64,000 bases of DNA from Simmondsia chinensis (GCA_018398585.1 JAGTTD010000008.1:26063172-26127171); one strand, 5' to 3'. Numbered from the stretch's first letter, positions 52,900 to 63,952 are shown. Made by a program: numbers and translations. The notes: generated from the letters alone by a model not told the origin.

Positions 52900-54115
52900 A
52901 TCTTCCACTTGTCCTAAATCCAATTTATTACAATCTTTATACCTATCCCTTCTATGTATGATCTAAAGGTCTAGTAAGTCAATTATTCTATCTGAACCAA
53001 CATGCCCTATTTTGCAACTTCTGAAGCTGCAACGTATTCAGCCTTTATGGTGAAGTCAGTAATACAATACTGCTTGACATTCCTCCCACTAATGGCTCCT
53101 ACTCCAAGGGTAAAGACATGCCCAAACGTCGAACATCTGGTATCTCTATCTGACTGAAAGTTTGAATCAGTGTAGCCAACTGCAACTAGCTCGTCACTAT
53201 GAAAGATCAGCAGAAAATCTCTAGTTCTTCATATCGAACTGACTTGACAACCAAATCTTACAGCTGATAAAACCCCTACATCATTCCTAATGAGTAGGTT
53301 ATCATCGACATACAATATTAAGAAAGTCACTACTTTCTATTGTTGTCATTTTTACACGCATGGTTCATCAACCAATTGCTCAAAACCATAAGACTTAGTC
53401 GCTTCATTGAATCTAATAATCCATGAGCGTGATGTTTGTTTCAGTCAATGTATAGACTTCTTCAGTTTGCATACCATATGCTTCTGATTTTTGCCAATGA
53501 AACTGTCTGGTTGCACCATATAGATGTCTTCTTCAGTACGACCATTCAAAAGGGCCGTTTTGACTTCCATTTGCAAAATCTCATAATGAGCTGCAATAGT
53601 TAGGAGTATCCTTATGGACTTTAGCATGGTTAAGGGTAAGAAAGTCTCATCATAATTGATTCCTTCCTTTTGGGTAAAATTGTTAGCAACCAGTCTTGTC
53701 TTGAAGGTCTCTACCTTCCCATCCACTCCTCTTTTCTTCTTGTAGACCCATTCACAACCAATGGGTTTAATGGCAACAGGTAACTCTACAAGATACTAGA
53801 CCTAATTAAAATACATGCATCCTATCTCAGATTTCATTGCTAAGACCCACTGGTCAGCATTCTTGTGTTTAATTGCCTCATTGTAGCTCAGAGGATTATA
53901 TTCAATGTCACGGTCAACCATTAAGGCTCCCGCCATTGACCTGTTAGGCGCCCTGATAGTCTTCCCACTACTCCTAGGCTCTCGTGTACCTTGAATAGTC
54001 TCGACCCCATCAATAGGTGCATTTAATGCATCTACTGTGTCCCAAGTTATGTCTAGCTGTTCAGAATTAGTGTCATTTTTCTTTTGATTCCTCTAACACT
54101 ACTTTGCTTTTACTT
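52900..54115 (-). pseudogene. Family B copy 2 RT and RNase H
   Basis: Open frame 53726-53445: MDGKVETFKTRLVANNFTQK, EGINYDETFLPLTMLKSIRI and LQMEVKTALLNGRTEEDIYM, ending MVCKLKKSIH. The active site YVDD is intact at 53312-53301 in VTFLILYVDDNLL. Between them the GLKQAS segment is degraded. RNase H follows with VAVGYTDSNFQSDRDTRCS (53185-53130) and IKAEYVAASEVAK (about 53045-53005). Upstream come MVDRDIEYNPLSYNEAIKHK and NADQWVLAMKSEIGCMY (53920-53820). Stops separate the blocks. Confidence 0.9.
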
Positions 54116-54600
54116 TTATAGTCTACTACAAAATCCTCCTCTTAAATATTTCACATTTACATTTACAAAAACCTTTTGATCAGAAAGAATGTAGAAAAGA
54201 CCACCTCTTGTTCCCTTGGGATAATCCCAGACAGAGATTGATAAACTAGCATGACTCATCATGGACCTTACCATCTCGAACAATGTCCTATTCCTTATTT
54301 GCAACACCATTCTATTGCGGTACTCTTGGATCAGAAATCTGATATCTCATCTCATTTGCAGTTAGGAAACCAGAAACTCACCCAAAAGATATTCACCACC
54401 TTGATCTGATCGAAGCGACTTAACTTGTTTACCTAACTGCTTTTCAATTTCAGCTTTGTACTCTTTGAACTCTTCAAGAGAGTTCGACCAATGTCTCATT
54501 AGGTAAACATATCTATACCTTTAGTAAGTAAAAGTGACAAAGTACTCATACCCACCTCTTGCCTTAACATTCATCACATACATACGTGCGAACCAACTCA
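54116..54600 (-). pseudogene. Family B copy 2 integrase (internally deleted)
   Basis: The frame 54310-54116 begins RNRTLFEMVRSMMSHASLSI, the integrase core C-terminal motif (family RNRTLLDMVRSMMS), then after SVWDY leaps to KGTRGGLFYILSDQKVFVNV, which belongs to the region after the core. The AYLLNRVPSK...GC.AHV stretch is missing, a deletion of roughly 80 residues. The core upstream (54600-54320, VRTYVCDEC-like, LVTFTY, YKAEIEKQLGKQVKSLRSDQ) is in broken frames. Non-functional. Confidence 0.75.
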
Positions 54601-55113
54601 AGTCAATCACCAACCTTGTTGTCTTTACTCTTAAAGATAGACTTGGTCATCATTTCCTCTATGCAGGATTCATGGACTGGTAATGACTTCAAATCCAAAG
54701 CCTCTATCAATCCATCTTTCACCAGTCTTTGGACCATGTTCGAAATAATGTGACCTAAACATTGGTAGGTGTAGGCATTATTCCTTTCAGGGTGTTTTCT
54801 TTTAGGAGATGGAATAAGTGAGCTTGTGTTAGATTCATTTAAACAAATATGAGAGTTTTGATTAAGAAATAACATGAATAAATAATTTATGCATGTATTT
54901 AACTGAATAACAATTATCCATAAAACAAAGCACATAAATCAAATTTCTGCATAGTGCAGGTACAAATAAACAATCCTTTAAAATTAAAACTCTAACACTA
55001 AAGTTTAAGCTAACATCTCCTACTCCTAAGAGCGCTACTCTTGTACCGTCTCTAACCGTCAGGTACAGCTGCCAATCACGCAGCCTCGTAGTTAACATGA
55101 GCCCCTGTAACAT
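54601..55113 (-). pseudogene. Family B copy 2 protease end and integrase zinc-binding domain
   Basis: Frame 55113-54862 has RDGTRVALLGVGDVSLNFSV and LKDCLFVPALCRNLIYVLCF, typical of the end of the copia protease (VG.V.L......L.L..CL.VP...RNLISV). Frame 54935-54603 has KRKHPERNNAYTYQCLGHII, then MVQRLVKDGLIEALDLKSLP and HESCIEEMMTKSIFKSKDNK, the pre-integrase zinc segment (L.GHI, then C..C with the first Cys changed to His-Glu-Ser). One frameshift separates them. Confidence 0.8.
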
Positions 55114-56180
55114 ATTACAAACATGGTTAGTTGAACCTGAGTTCAGACATTAGGAACCTGGTAGACCCTCAACTACGCATGACTCAACTAGGTGAGATAT
55201 CATCATACTTTCATCACATGGTTTAGCAGTCTTTGCAGGAAAAGTAGATATGTCCTTTGCGCAGTTCCTCCTCCAATGGCCCATCCTTCTGCAAATAAAA
55301 CACTTTCCTTTTGCTGGCTTCTTGTTAGGCTTAGTCGCTACACTAGTTACCTTGCCTTTGCTTTTCTTTCCAGTCGGTCCCAAGTTCTACTTGCTCCCAC
55401 TAGCCCTTGATACCTAAGTCAAGTGGACACTCCCCTTGGCTCGCATCACACCCTCTGCGACCTGCAGCTCCTTCATCAGCTTAGGCAACAACAACAGCCT
55501 CGTGCCTCAATGGGCTCCCGCATAAGCAAGGTCTGGGGGGGTAGATGTATGCAGCCTTCCCCCTTCCGGGCTGCCCAGAAGGGAGACTGTTTCCGAGGAC
55601 CCCCAACCTGAAACTTCATCAGCTCAGGCAATGAATAATATTTATTATTCATTGTGTAGTTGAGCCTGAATTGAGTAAAGAAGCTGGACAGAGAGCTGAG
55701 GATGATGTCCTGCTGAAACTGACTATCAATCTAAGCACCTAGAATCTCCAATTCAGACAAGCACGCTACCATTTTCATGAAGTGCTCATGCACTTTCGAT
55801 CCTCCTGACATCCTCATGTTCAAAGCTTCCTTATCAGCTCTAGCCTAGCTGCCCTATCTTGGCCACCAAACATTTCCTTTAAATGTTTAATTATCTCAGT
55901 TGATGTTTCCATCTCAAGCATCTGATGCTTGAGATCATTGGTCATAGAGACCAAAATATAACATTTGGCTAACTTATTGACCTTATTCCAGCGTTAATAA
56001 CGCTCTCTAACATCAGTTGTAGAGTTGTAAGTAGGCATCGTAGATCGAGCATCAATGAGAACAAACTTATGACCCTCGTGTATTAATATTATGTCCAGGT
56101 TCATTTTTCATGTGAAGTAATTCGGTCAAGTTAAGGCATTATCTTTCAGAATTGAATGAAGTGCACCAGTCACAGCCATT
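55114..56180 (-). pseudogene. Family B copy 2 gag (interrupted by a SINE)
   Basis: It starts at MAVTGALHSIL (ATG near 56180). AHFVLIDARSTMPTYN-like text, then VNKLAKCYILVSMTNDLKHQ, MLEMETSTEIIKHLKEMFGG and GGSKVHEHFMKMVACLSELE follow, all matching the copia gag capsid domain (family 'ML.SM..ELQ.Q.E...A.E....L..MF'). SSLSSFFTQFRLNYTMNNKY and YSLPELMKFQV lead to the SINE. After it, the frame 55383-55150 carries KGKCFICRRMGHWRRNCAKD, a CCHC zinc knuckle. A few stops only. Confidence 0.85.
55489..55613 (-). mobile_element. Au-type SINE tail (125 bp) with target duplications, in gag
   Basis: Target duplications cttcatcagcttaggcaa (55471-55488) and cttcatcagctcaggcaa (55614-55631) differ at one base. 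On the minus strand the element reads tttcaggttgggggtcctcg, gaaacag, aaggctgcatacatc, gcttatgcgggagcc and ends gctgttgttg. It shares its 3' half with the tail of the 5S-headed SINE at 43278-43412 but lacks any 5S or tRNA head. It is a truncated copy, inserted in gag. Confidence 0.9.
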
Positions 56181-56221
56181 TAAAAAGACTATAAATTCAA
56201 ACAAGTATATAACTATCTGTT

Positions 56222-57447
56222 TGTGATGAATCTGGTTAGTGTGCTTATTCATCATTTTGGAGTTCTATTTAACGTGGGGTTCGTTAAGATGAGCTAAACT
56301 CAAGCTCTAGCTATGAGTAACCCATGGGGGACCCCTCCGATGCTCAGGTCAGTATCATTATTATGAAATAGTAAAAAAGGGGTGAGTAATAAATGAAATA
56401 ATAGAGATAAAATACTTAGCATGAGAGGAGTAAGGCATTTGGACAATTATTGCTCCACAGAGGTGACCGTAGGAATGGGTGCCCTTGAAGGAGGTGTGTA
56501 GCCCTCCTTTTTATAGAGGAATGATGCTTTTGGATGAATATGACTTTTTTGCATAAGTATGTTCAATTCTATCTTCTAGTTACTTGTGCCATAAATTAAA
56601 GAAAGTGGGGGAATTGTGTTGTATTGAGCATAATGGAAAAATTACATTGTATTAGGCCTAGTGGGTGAATTGCATTATTAGGCATACTGGGCGAATTGCC
56701 TTGTTAGTGAAGTTGGAGAATTGTATTTGTTAAGGAAATACACAAATTGTATTGTTGGGTATACTGGGCAAATTATGTTGATTTGATCCCCACTTGGCCA
56801 ATTGTGATGATCTTTCTCCTTATTGGGCGAATTGTATTGATTTTATCATTACTGGGCGAATTGTGTGAATCTTTCTTCTTACTGAGCGAATTGTTTTGAA
56901 TCTAATCCTATTTAGCGAATTGTGTTGATTTCACCTCTATTGAGCAAATTGTGTTGATGTTACACTTTTTACACAAATTGTCTTGATCTTTCTCCTTAGT
57001 AGGTGAATTATGTTGATGTGCCCGTACTGGGCGAATTGTGTTGATTTTATCCCTACTGGGTGAATTGTGTTAATTTTACCCTTACTAGGCGAATTGTGTT
57101 GATTTTACCTTTACTGGACGAATTGTGTTGATCTTTCTCCTTACTAGGCGAATTATGTTGATTCCCTACTGGACAAATTGTGTTGATTTTACCCTTACTG
57201 GGCGAACTGTGTTGATCTTTCTCCTTACTAGGCAAATTGTATTGATTTTGCCCCTACTAGGTGAATTGTGTTGATTTTACTCTTACTAGGTGAATTGTGT
57301 TGATTTTACCCTTACTGGGTGAATTGTGTTGTTTGTTTACTCTTACTGGGCAAATTACGTTGTTTTAAATTTTTGTCCAAATAGTTGCCCAATGTAATCT
57401 ACTTGCCCATCTACAGTAGCAAGCTACTTAATTATAGTTTACCAACA
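56222..57447 (-). repeat. Tat-like gypsy 3' LTR (minus strand) with internal minisatellite
   Basis: The high end ttaccaaca (minus-strand start TGTTGG) abuts a purine tract (minus strand catgaagtagggggacc). A TATA box on the minus strand (tataaaaag, plus 56507-56515) is followed by actgacctgagcatcggagg and ggtcccccatggg, the segment typical of the R/U5 region in Tat-group LTRs. The low end is probably tgtgatgaatctgg (56224 or thereabouts). The U3 part carries the 29-30-bp array. Confidence 0.75.
56620..57370. repeat. 29-30-bp minisatellite (GGGCGAATTGTGTTGAT...)
   Basis: About 24 units: 'ctgggcgaattgtgttgatt' followed by ttaccctta or ctttctcctta. Variation between units is moderate, and the left part (56620-56900) is more degenerate. 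It lies in U3 of the Tat-like LTR, upstream of its TATA box on the minus strand. The open frame at 57235-57053 (PSKEKDQHNSS repeated) is an artefact of the array. Confidence 0.9.
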
Positions 57448-57469
57448 TATTGGTCCCCCTACTTCATGA
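57448..57469 (-). other. Polypurine tract of the Tat-like minus element
   Basis: Plus strand tattggtccccctacttcat; on the minus strand it is atgaagtagggggaccaata, directly before the TGTTGGT start of the LTR. This identifies 57448 upward as the 3' non-coding region. Confidence 0.75.
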
Positions 57470-58190
57470 GCGAACCTCGGTCATTCCAAGTTCGGTCATG
57501 AAGTAATAAACCCGTTTTGATCTCAGCTTGCTACTGTACATTATTTTCTTGAGTGATGGAGGTATTCAGTGTTCTGTTTTAGCCCTTCATAATTGTCATT
57601 TATGTGTATTTTGATTTTTACTCGACATTAATAGAGTATATGATCTGAATAAGATACGTAATGAGGTATTTGACACTTAATAGGATGTTTAAGCCGTTAC
57701 AACTTGTAACTGGGTGCGTGACCCATCATGAACTTTAATAGGGCTTTTAGCATAATCATGGATTTTGGTACAGCTTTTACTTGTGTAAGAATGTTTAGAA
57801 GAGTCTAGGCCTCTAAGGTCTTTTGAAAGTTAGAGCACTCAAACATTTTGCCCCTTGATACTAGTAAGCATTCATGGCGATTCAAGCTCTATGTGATAAG
57901 CATGTAAGGATATCACTATCATGATGAGCCCCTGTGTATATTCGCATTTGGTTAGTAACATTCATAAAGCGATGAGTGTGATGCATCAAGCTCATGTTAC
58001 TTTGATAAGCAAGGACACTTCTGGTTAGAGCCAAAGGTGGTTGAATTCAGACACCTAGTCGATATATTGGTGATAGGTGTAGCCTGTTTAGACAAGATTA
58101 AAGTTCTAATATATTGCGTTGTTTGTTGACTGTCTAAGAAAGCAGTACGCAATATACCGTAATGTAGTTAGCACGATTGGTATGTCCTTG
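57470..58190 (-). other. Tat-like 3' non-coding region, unique part
   Basis: No gene or array. AT-rich text with two short echoes of agcttgctactgta near 57417 and 57524. Confidence 0.5.
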
Positions 58191-59045
58191 AGGGGTGCTG
58201 CACTCATTGCGGGTGATTGCACCAGGGCGGACCATGGTGAGGAAGGTTGCACTCGTTGCGAGTGATTACACCAGGGCGGACCATGGTGAGGAATGTTGCA
58301 CTTGTTGCGCGTGACTGTACCAGGGTGGACTTTTGCACCCATTGCGGGTGATTGCACCAGGACGGATCATGGTGAGGACTGTTGCATCCGTTGCGGGCGA
58401 TTGCACCAGGGTAGACCATGGTGAGGAATGTCGTACTCGTTGTGGGTGGTTGCACCAAGGCAGATCGCACCCGTTGCGGGTGATTGACTAGGGTGGGTCG
58501 CACCCATTGCGGGTGATTGCACTAAGGCGGACCATGGTGATGAGTGTCGCACCCCTTGCAGGTGATTGCACCAGGGCAGACCATGGTGATGAATGTTACA
58601 CCCGTTGCGGGTGGTTGCACCAAGGCAGACCATGGTGAGGAATGTCACACCCATTGCGGGTGATTGCATCAGGGCAAACCATGGTGAGGAATGTCGCACC
58701 CATTACAGGTGATTGCACCAGGGCTGGCCACGGAGCTAAGTGTCGCACCCGTTGCGGGTGATTACACCAGGGTGGACCATGGTGATGAGTGTCGCACCCG
58801 TTGCGAGTGATTGCACTTGAGCGGACCATGGTGATGAGTGTCACACTCGTTGCGGGTGATTGCACCAAGGCGGACGTGGTGAGGAATGTCGCACCTGTTG
58901 TGGGTGATTGCACCAGGGCAAACCATGGTGAGGAATGTCGCACCTGTTGTGGGTGATTGCACCAGGGCGGACCATGGTGAGGAATGCTGCACCCATTGTG
59001 GTGGATTGCACCAAGGCGAACCATGGTGATGAGTGTGCACTTGGT
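58190..59045. repeat. 49-bp minisatellite (GCACCCGTTGCGGGTGATTGCACCAGGGCGGACCATGG...)
   Basis: About 17 units of gcacccgttgcgggtgattg, then caccagggcggaccatggtg and aggaatgtc. Several units are shortened to 33-36 bases by loss of accatggtgaggaatgt. Units contain the inverted pair cacccgttgcgggtg, able to form a small hairpin. The minus strand is open in all three frames over long stretches because the unit has no stop in any frame, yielding overlapping HNPQRV/LVQSP-type peptides. They are artefacts. Confidence 0.95.
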
Positions 59046-59759
59046 AAATGTTAAGTGTCATGCACAAAATACCTGGATACAGTCAAGGTAGCAAGCATAA
59101 TCGAGATAGTAAAACCACACAGGGTACTATTCTTATTTGATGATAAGCATATTGAGGACATATATCAAAGTGAAGACAGGTTGCTAGAATTAACACACTT
59201 TGAAGGATGTTACCGACTAAGTAAGAAGTAAATCAAGCATATGGTATATCATTCTCAAAGGATGTCTTTAACAAGCATTGGTTTACCTCTGGCATTCATC
59301 TATGAACTGATGAGCTTGATATGCCTCATATTTAGTGGTTTCAATAAAACAATTGCACGAATACTGATTAGTAGTACTCATGTAAGGCACTTTGCACACA
59401 AATATTATCCGAAGGATGTGATTCATCATATAGATGATTGCTAATTTTTGAAGAACTTATTTCTAATAAGCGGCTTAGCAACGACCAGTCCTCAATATCT
59501 TCTTATCATAACACTTACTGCTAAACAACACCTATTGCTAAATTGAATAGGCTACAATAGGAGTTTAAATTGGATTGAAAGAAAGTCCAAGACCATCTCG
59601 AAGTAGGTCATTGCGGGTATTGAACTAGTTCATCTTATTCCTAATTTTTTGTTCAAACTGCCACACTCTGACGAGCATTTTACTATTGAGTTATCATTTA
59701 TGTTAATATGTCTCGAGCTTATGACTCTTCATCTTGAGTGGGTGGTTAATATGTGCCTA
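59046..59759. other. Tat-like 3' non-coding region, unique part
   Basis: No gene seen. The short open frame at 59241-59444 has no recognisable domain. Confidence 0.5.
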
Positions 59760-60365
59760 GAGTTAGGCAAATAAAAGCGACCCTTTTATTGTTTAAGTTA
59801 TTGGCTAGTAGTAGTGCCGAACTAGCGGAGAGTTAATTGAGGCATGGGTTGGTCAGGCACGGTAATAGGTGTGGTCCATGTTAGACCTTCCTATTAGAAA
59901 TAGTTTATAGGGCTACGATGAGCCTTCGAGTTTTGTAATCGTAGTTCAACACATTATGGGTAATAAACCCTTATAAATATGTCATTATTTTGTATAACGC
60001 GGTTTGGAATTACCAGTTACGCGCCACCACTGTATGTCTAGGGTTATAAAGGTGGCTAAGAAGATAAAGATAATACCTTACATTACCCTTATTAAGTTGT
60101 TGACCAGTTGTGGTATTAGGTAGCTTTGTGGAAAATTGGTTGGAGTGCGAGTTGCTCAAGCATAATAAGAAACGCGGCTTATTTCGGATTCTCTTATTGA
60201 AAATATTTTGTCAAGTTGCAATAAGCAACCCAGTTTGACAATTATAATTCAATTTATGATGAGTAGCGTAGTCTTCTGGATATGCCATAATGTTGCATAA
60301 CGTAGCACGACTAAGGACGAAGTTCATTAGCTTTGAAAGGGATTGCCTCTTATGGATGGGCGATT
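59760..60365. repeat. Diverged ~300-bp tandem duplication
   Basis: Matching points are offset by 300-303 bases: taagttattggctagtagta/taagttgttgaccagttgtg (59794 and 60094), gaaatagttta/gaaaatatttt, tacgatgag/tatgatgag, and atgtcattattttgtataac/atgccataatgttgcataac (59979 and 60282). The copies have drifted far, about 60-70% by eye. Confidence 0.65.
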
Positions 60366-60459
60366 CTTGACTTGTAATTGTTTTTACCTGCTTTGCATCC
60401 CGCAAAAAGAATGTACTTTCAACCATTGCTAATTGTGAAACTTCTTGATTTTGGAGTGG

Positions 60460-61480
60460 TTTAGCCTTTGTGACGGAGGTAATGCCTAGCCTATGATCTA
60501 GGGGTGAAGTCCCATAGTCATGAAAAATGATTTGCGCCATCAAAATGAAGAAGCAGAAGTTGTGAATCGAGACAAAGTCCCTCAATGCTAAAGTGATTTG
60601 CACCACTTAAAATAAGGAAATGGATAAGGTGAAGTCTCCCAGCATGAAAGTGATTCGTTACTAAAATAAGGGAATGACCGAGGCGAAGTCTCCTAGTTTT
60701 AAAATGATTTGCATCACTTAAGATAGGAAAATGGATGAGGTGAAGTCTCCCAGCATGAAAATGATTTGTTACTAGAGTACGGGAATGATTAACGTGAAGT
60801 CCCTAGTCTTAAAATAATTTATACCACCATAATAAAAAAGTAACTTAGGCAAAGTCCTCTTGCTCAAAAGTGTGATTTGCACTGCTAGGATGAGAAAACC
60901 CAAGTTATTAATTGGGGCGTAGTCCCCCAACCCTAAGATGATTTGCACTATCATTGAAATGAAATTCGGGCTGTGAATAGGGATGAAGTCCCCCGGGCCT
61001 AAAATGATTTACACCATCATTGAAATGAAATTCGGGCTATGAATAGGGACGAAGTCCCCCAGCCTTAAAATGATTTGCACCATCATTGAAATGAAATTTG
61101 GGCTATGAATTGGGACAAAGTCCCCCAGCCCTAAAATGATTTGTACACCATTGAAATGAAGTTCGGGCTATGAACAGGGACGAAGGCCCCCAGCCCTAAA
61201 ATGATTTATACCATCATCAAAATGAAATTCGGACTGTGAATAGGGACGAAGTCCCCCAGCCCTAAAATGATTTGCACCATCATTGAAATGAAATTCGGGC
61301 TATGAATAGCGACGAAGTCCTCCAGGCCTAAAATGATTTGTACACCACTGAAATTAAGTTTGGGCTGTGAATAGGGACGAAATCCCCCAGCCCTAAAATG
61401 ATTTATATCATTGTTGAAATGAAGCTCAGGCTATGAATAAGGACAAAGTCTCTCGGCCCAAAAACGATTCGCACACTACC
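60460..61480. repeat. 66-bp minisatellite (GACGAAGTCCCCCAGCCCTAAAATGATTTGCACC...)
   Basis: The core (60950-61480) has about eight 66-bp units: gaaatgaaattcgggctatg, aatagggacgaagtccccca, gccctaaaatgatttgcacc, atcatt. Its left flank (60460-60950) holds shorter, divergent units of about 55-60 bp with the same 'gaagtc.cc.ag....aaa.tgatttg' heart. The core is homogenised and the edge is degenerate, as expected for unequal exchange. Confidence 0.95.
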
Positions 61481-62200
61481 ATGGATAAGGAATCACGAAC
61501 GAAGGCAAAGTCTTCCAGCTCCCACCTCTTATGAAATGATTTTTAACGTGGACGCATTTTTGAAATTTGATCTTACTGGATTTAGCCAAGCTAAACAGTA
61601 TTTTCCAAAAGGCACTTAGCATACAATCAAGTCCGATTTCGAGACATGGTGATATTGCGCTGCTTATGGAGCAAGTCAAGTATGGCGAGATTCTATCTTT
61701 TTGACTAAAGAGCCCTTGCTAATGCTTTGTAGGCTAATAATGGGTACATTGGCACATGACGAGTAGCTTCTGCAATAATAGCACATTGAGTTCCCATTTG
61801 ATGAATTGTGTGCCTTAGGATTTCCTTATGGATGTATAGAATACGCTAATAAGAAATTTATGGAATAATTGAATTATTCATGGATGGAAAGAGAGAACAG
61901 GCATGCCTTGTAAATTCCAAGGGAGTTATGTACTCTCTTACGTGCACAAATAAAATCTTTGGAATGAATCATGTAACCTAGCCATCTTGTTATAAGTACT
62001 TTTACTATTCTAGAACTCAGTACATATATGTGCTCTTTGATTTGTACTCATGTTTTGGGTGTTGGATAATGTGCATTTTGTATTTCAAAATCATTAAGGG
62101 TAAGGTCGATGACTTTGTTATGTTAATACCCTTAATTTAGAATTATCGTGTCTAATTGTTAACTTGACGATTTATGGGTAAGGATCAGGCGAAGTATAAC
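61481..62200. other. Non-coding, nothing recognised
   Basis: AT-rich sequence without domains, LTR ends or clear repeats. Confidence 0.5.
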
Positions 62201-62775
62201 TTAATTGAACCGGAAGTTCTAGCAAGAGTGTGCTGAAGTATAGTTTGTCTAGACTAAAAATCTTAGCAAAGATTTATTCAGCTTAAAATCCATCAGAGTG
62301 AAATTGCTACGAAGACTGATTCCCTTGGATGCTGATTGAATAGATATTGACATAATCAGGACTTGAGTAGGCTAAAACTCCTACAAGTATTGATTCAACT
62401 GGGATTGAAGCGAACTAATTAGCAAGAATTAATTCAATCAGAATTTTATTTAATATGAAGGTTGAACCATAAAAATTTGCTTAACTAGAGTCAACATGAA
62501 ATAGGATCATGATGAAAATTGATCCAATTAGGTTTAATTTGAACGAGAATTGGAACAAATTAAGATTGGGTCAAACTAAGATTGTAACAACAATTGACGT
62601 ACTCATGGTTTATTTGAATAAGGGTTGTAAAAAAAAGTAGCCCATTTAGGGTTGAAATAACTGAGATTGTAACAAAGATTAACCCATTTATGGTGAAATG
62701 GAATTAGGATAATAATGAAAAGAATCTTTCAAGATTGAATTGAACTAAGATTGTCATAAAATTTTGCCCAAATTC
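62200..62775. repeat. Degenerate array (AAGATTGTAACAA..ATTGACCCATTTAGGG)
   Basis: A motif of about 45-55 bases (aacta/ga-gattgtaacaa-gattga-ccatttagggtt) recurs 8-10 times with much drift. Clearest copies are at 62570-62690. It ends where the family B LTR begins. Confidence 0.55.
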
Positions 62776-63952
62776 GAGTTTTAATTTTTAAAATTATTTT
62801 ATTTTATAATTTTTAACTTGTATTCATCTCATAAATAATGTTTGGCAAAATTAAATTTACTCATCTCATTAATAAATAATTCATCTCATTAATTCTTTAA
62901 TATTTTTTCGATGGCAATAAATATAGCAGCTTACGTAGGGACCTCAAGGACAATTTAAATATAGCTCCAAATGGATTAAATTAATTACCATCCATGATAA
63001 AATTTAATTACCATTTAATGGGACTTAATTCCACTAAATAAATTCTACTGCACTCTAAACTTAAACCATTTGTTCGATATCTCCCAAATAGACTGCATTG
63101 ATGACAACAACCCCTCCACTAGATGTCCACGACAAAGAATAAATATAACTATTGCTGTTATCCTTTTCACAACTTCTCCATTAATTACCGACTTGCCCTT
63201 CACTGAATAATTTATTAATACTTGAACATATTCATAGTATAAATTCCAAACGTCAAACACCAGGAATACTTTGGCCAAAGATTCTGAACTATTCAAATAC
63301 TTGCAAATCAACTAAGGGGACATCTGTAGCTCATAAGAGATTGTAGATTCCATATTGAATACCTGATCTGTCACATTTCACACCGCTATCAATTGTACGT
63401 GGGAATTCAGTCATTTGTTTAGACCTTACTTATAGTATACCAAATCAACTAATGTTTCATGCACAAGCCTAGAATACTTTCAAGATTTAGAGTCGTCGTT
63501 CAAACAGTACAACATGAATCACTCATTTCCGATAATAGTCTAGAAACAAGCAACTAATAAGGTCTAACTCAGTGCATCAATCTTATTAAACACACCAACA
63601 TAACACTTTTGGATCATCATCCACATGATCAAGACTAGTCATCTAAAGTGTCACGTTGTAGTCTTAGCATACAAGTGGTTCGAACTTGTCTTTGACTATG
63701 AGTTTTTCAAGCAACAATCTATATTATTTGTTCCAAGTCTATTTGTGGGTCTCATAAACCACTTAGAAAAAATCTGTAAATTATAGTCTAAGGACTACAC
63801 CCATCTTATGGATGTTACTAAAAAGAAAACCCATGCAGTATATATCTCGTTTACACAAATTTAACAAGAAAATGACTGGAACTTCAATTTTATTTATTAA
63901 TAAAATAACATTTACAGGACAAATTTAAATTTTTTGAACACCATTCCTAATC
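62776..63952 (-). repeat. Family B LTR (copy 3), truncated
   Basis: It matches the family on the minus strand: cattaattctttaatatt, aaactcatagtcaaagaca, catccataagatgggtgtag and similar. The high end (caccattcctaa) is the LTR start; the low part stops before the TATA box and R/U5, cut near 62776. It resembles copy 2 by eye at roughly 85% over 63340-63730. Beyond it (63953-64000) the text tattacaataaatggattac may be interior of a further element. Confidence 0.75.

Larger units (their letters stand above)
51557..56221 (-). mobile_element. Family B Ty1/copia element, copy 2 (5' end displaced by a Tat-like LTR)
   Basis: A minus-strand element with 3' LTR 51557-52899, polypurine tract 52900-52916, RNase H and RT (52950-53800), integrase remnants, protease, and gag starting at the ATG near 56180. 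The leader is cut about 40 bases upstream of gag by the Tat-like LTR at 56222. RT wording is the same as in copy 1, and it is much better preserved. Its own 5' LTR is not adjacent. Confidence 0.85.

Noticed and set aside
58106..59067. Several overlapping minus-strand open frames of 83-142 codons with repeating HNPQRV/LVQSP motifs
   Set aside because: They arise because the 49-bp unit contains no stop in any minus-strand frame. Frames shift with each unit and no domain or start context supports translation.
58190..61480. Possible CRISPR array (regular repeats)
   Set aside because: Units are directly contiguous, with no unique spacers, and the setting is a plant retrotransposon.
62776..63952. 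This LTR as the 5' LTR of family B copy 2 at 51557-56221
   Set aside because: Orientation would fit, but the sequence beyond its LTR start resembles the interior next to a polypurine tract, which suggests a 3' LTR of a further copy. The case is not decisive.
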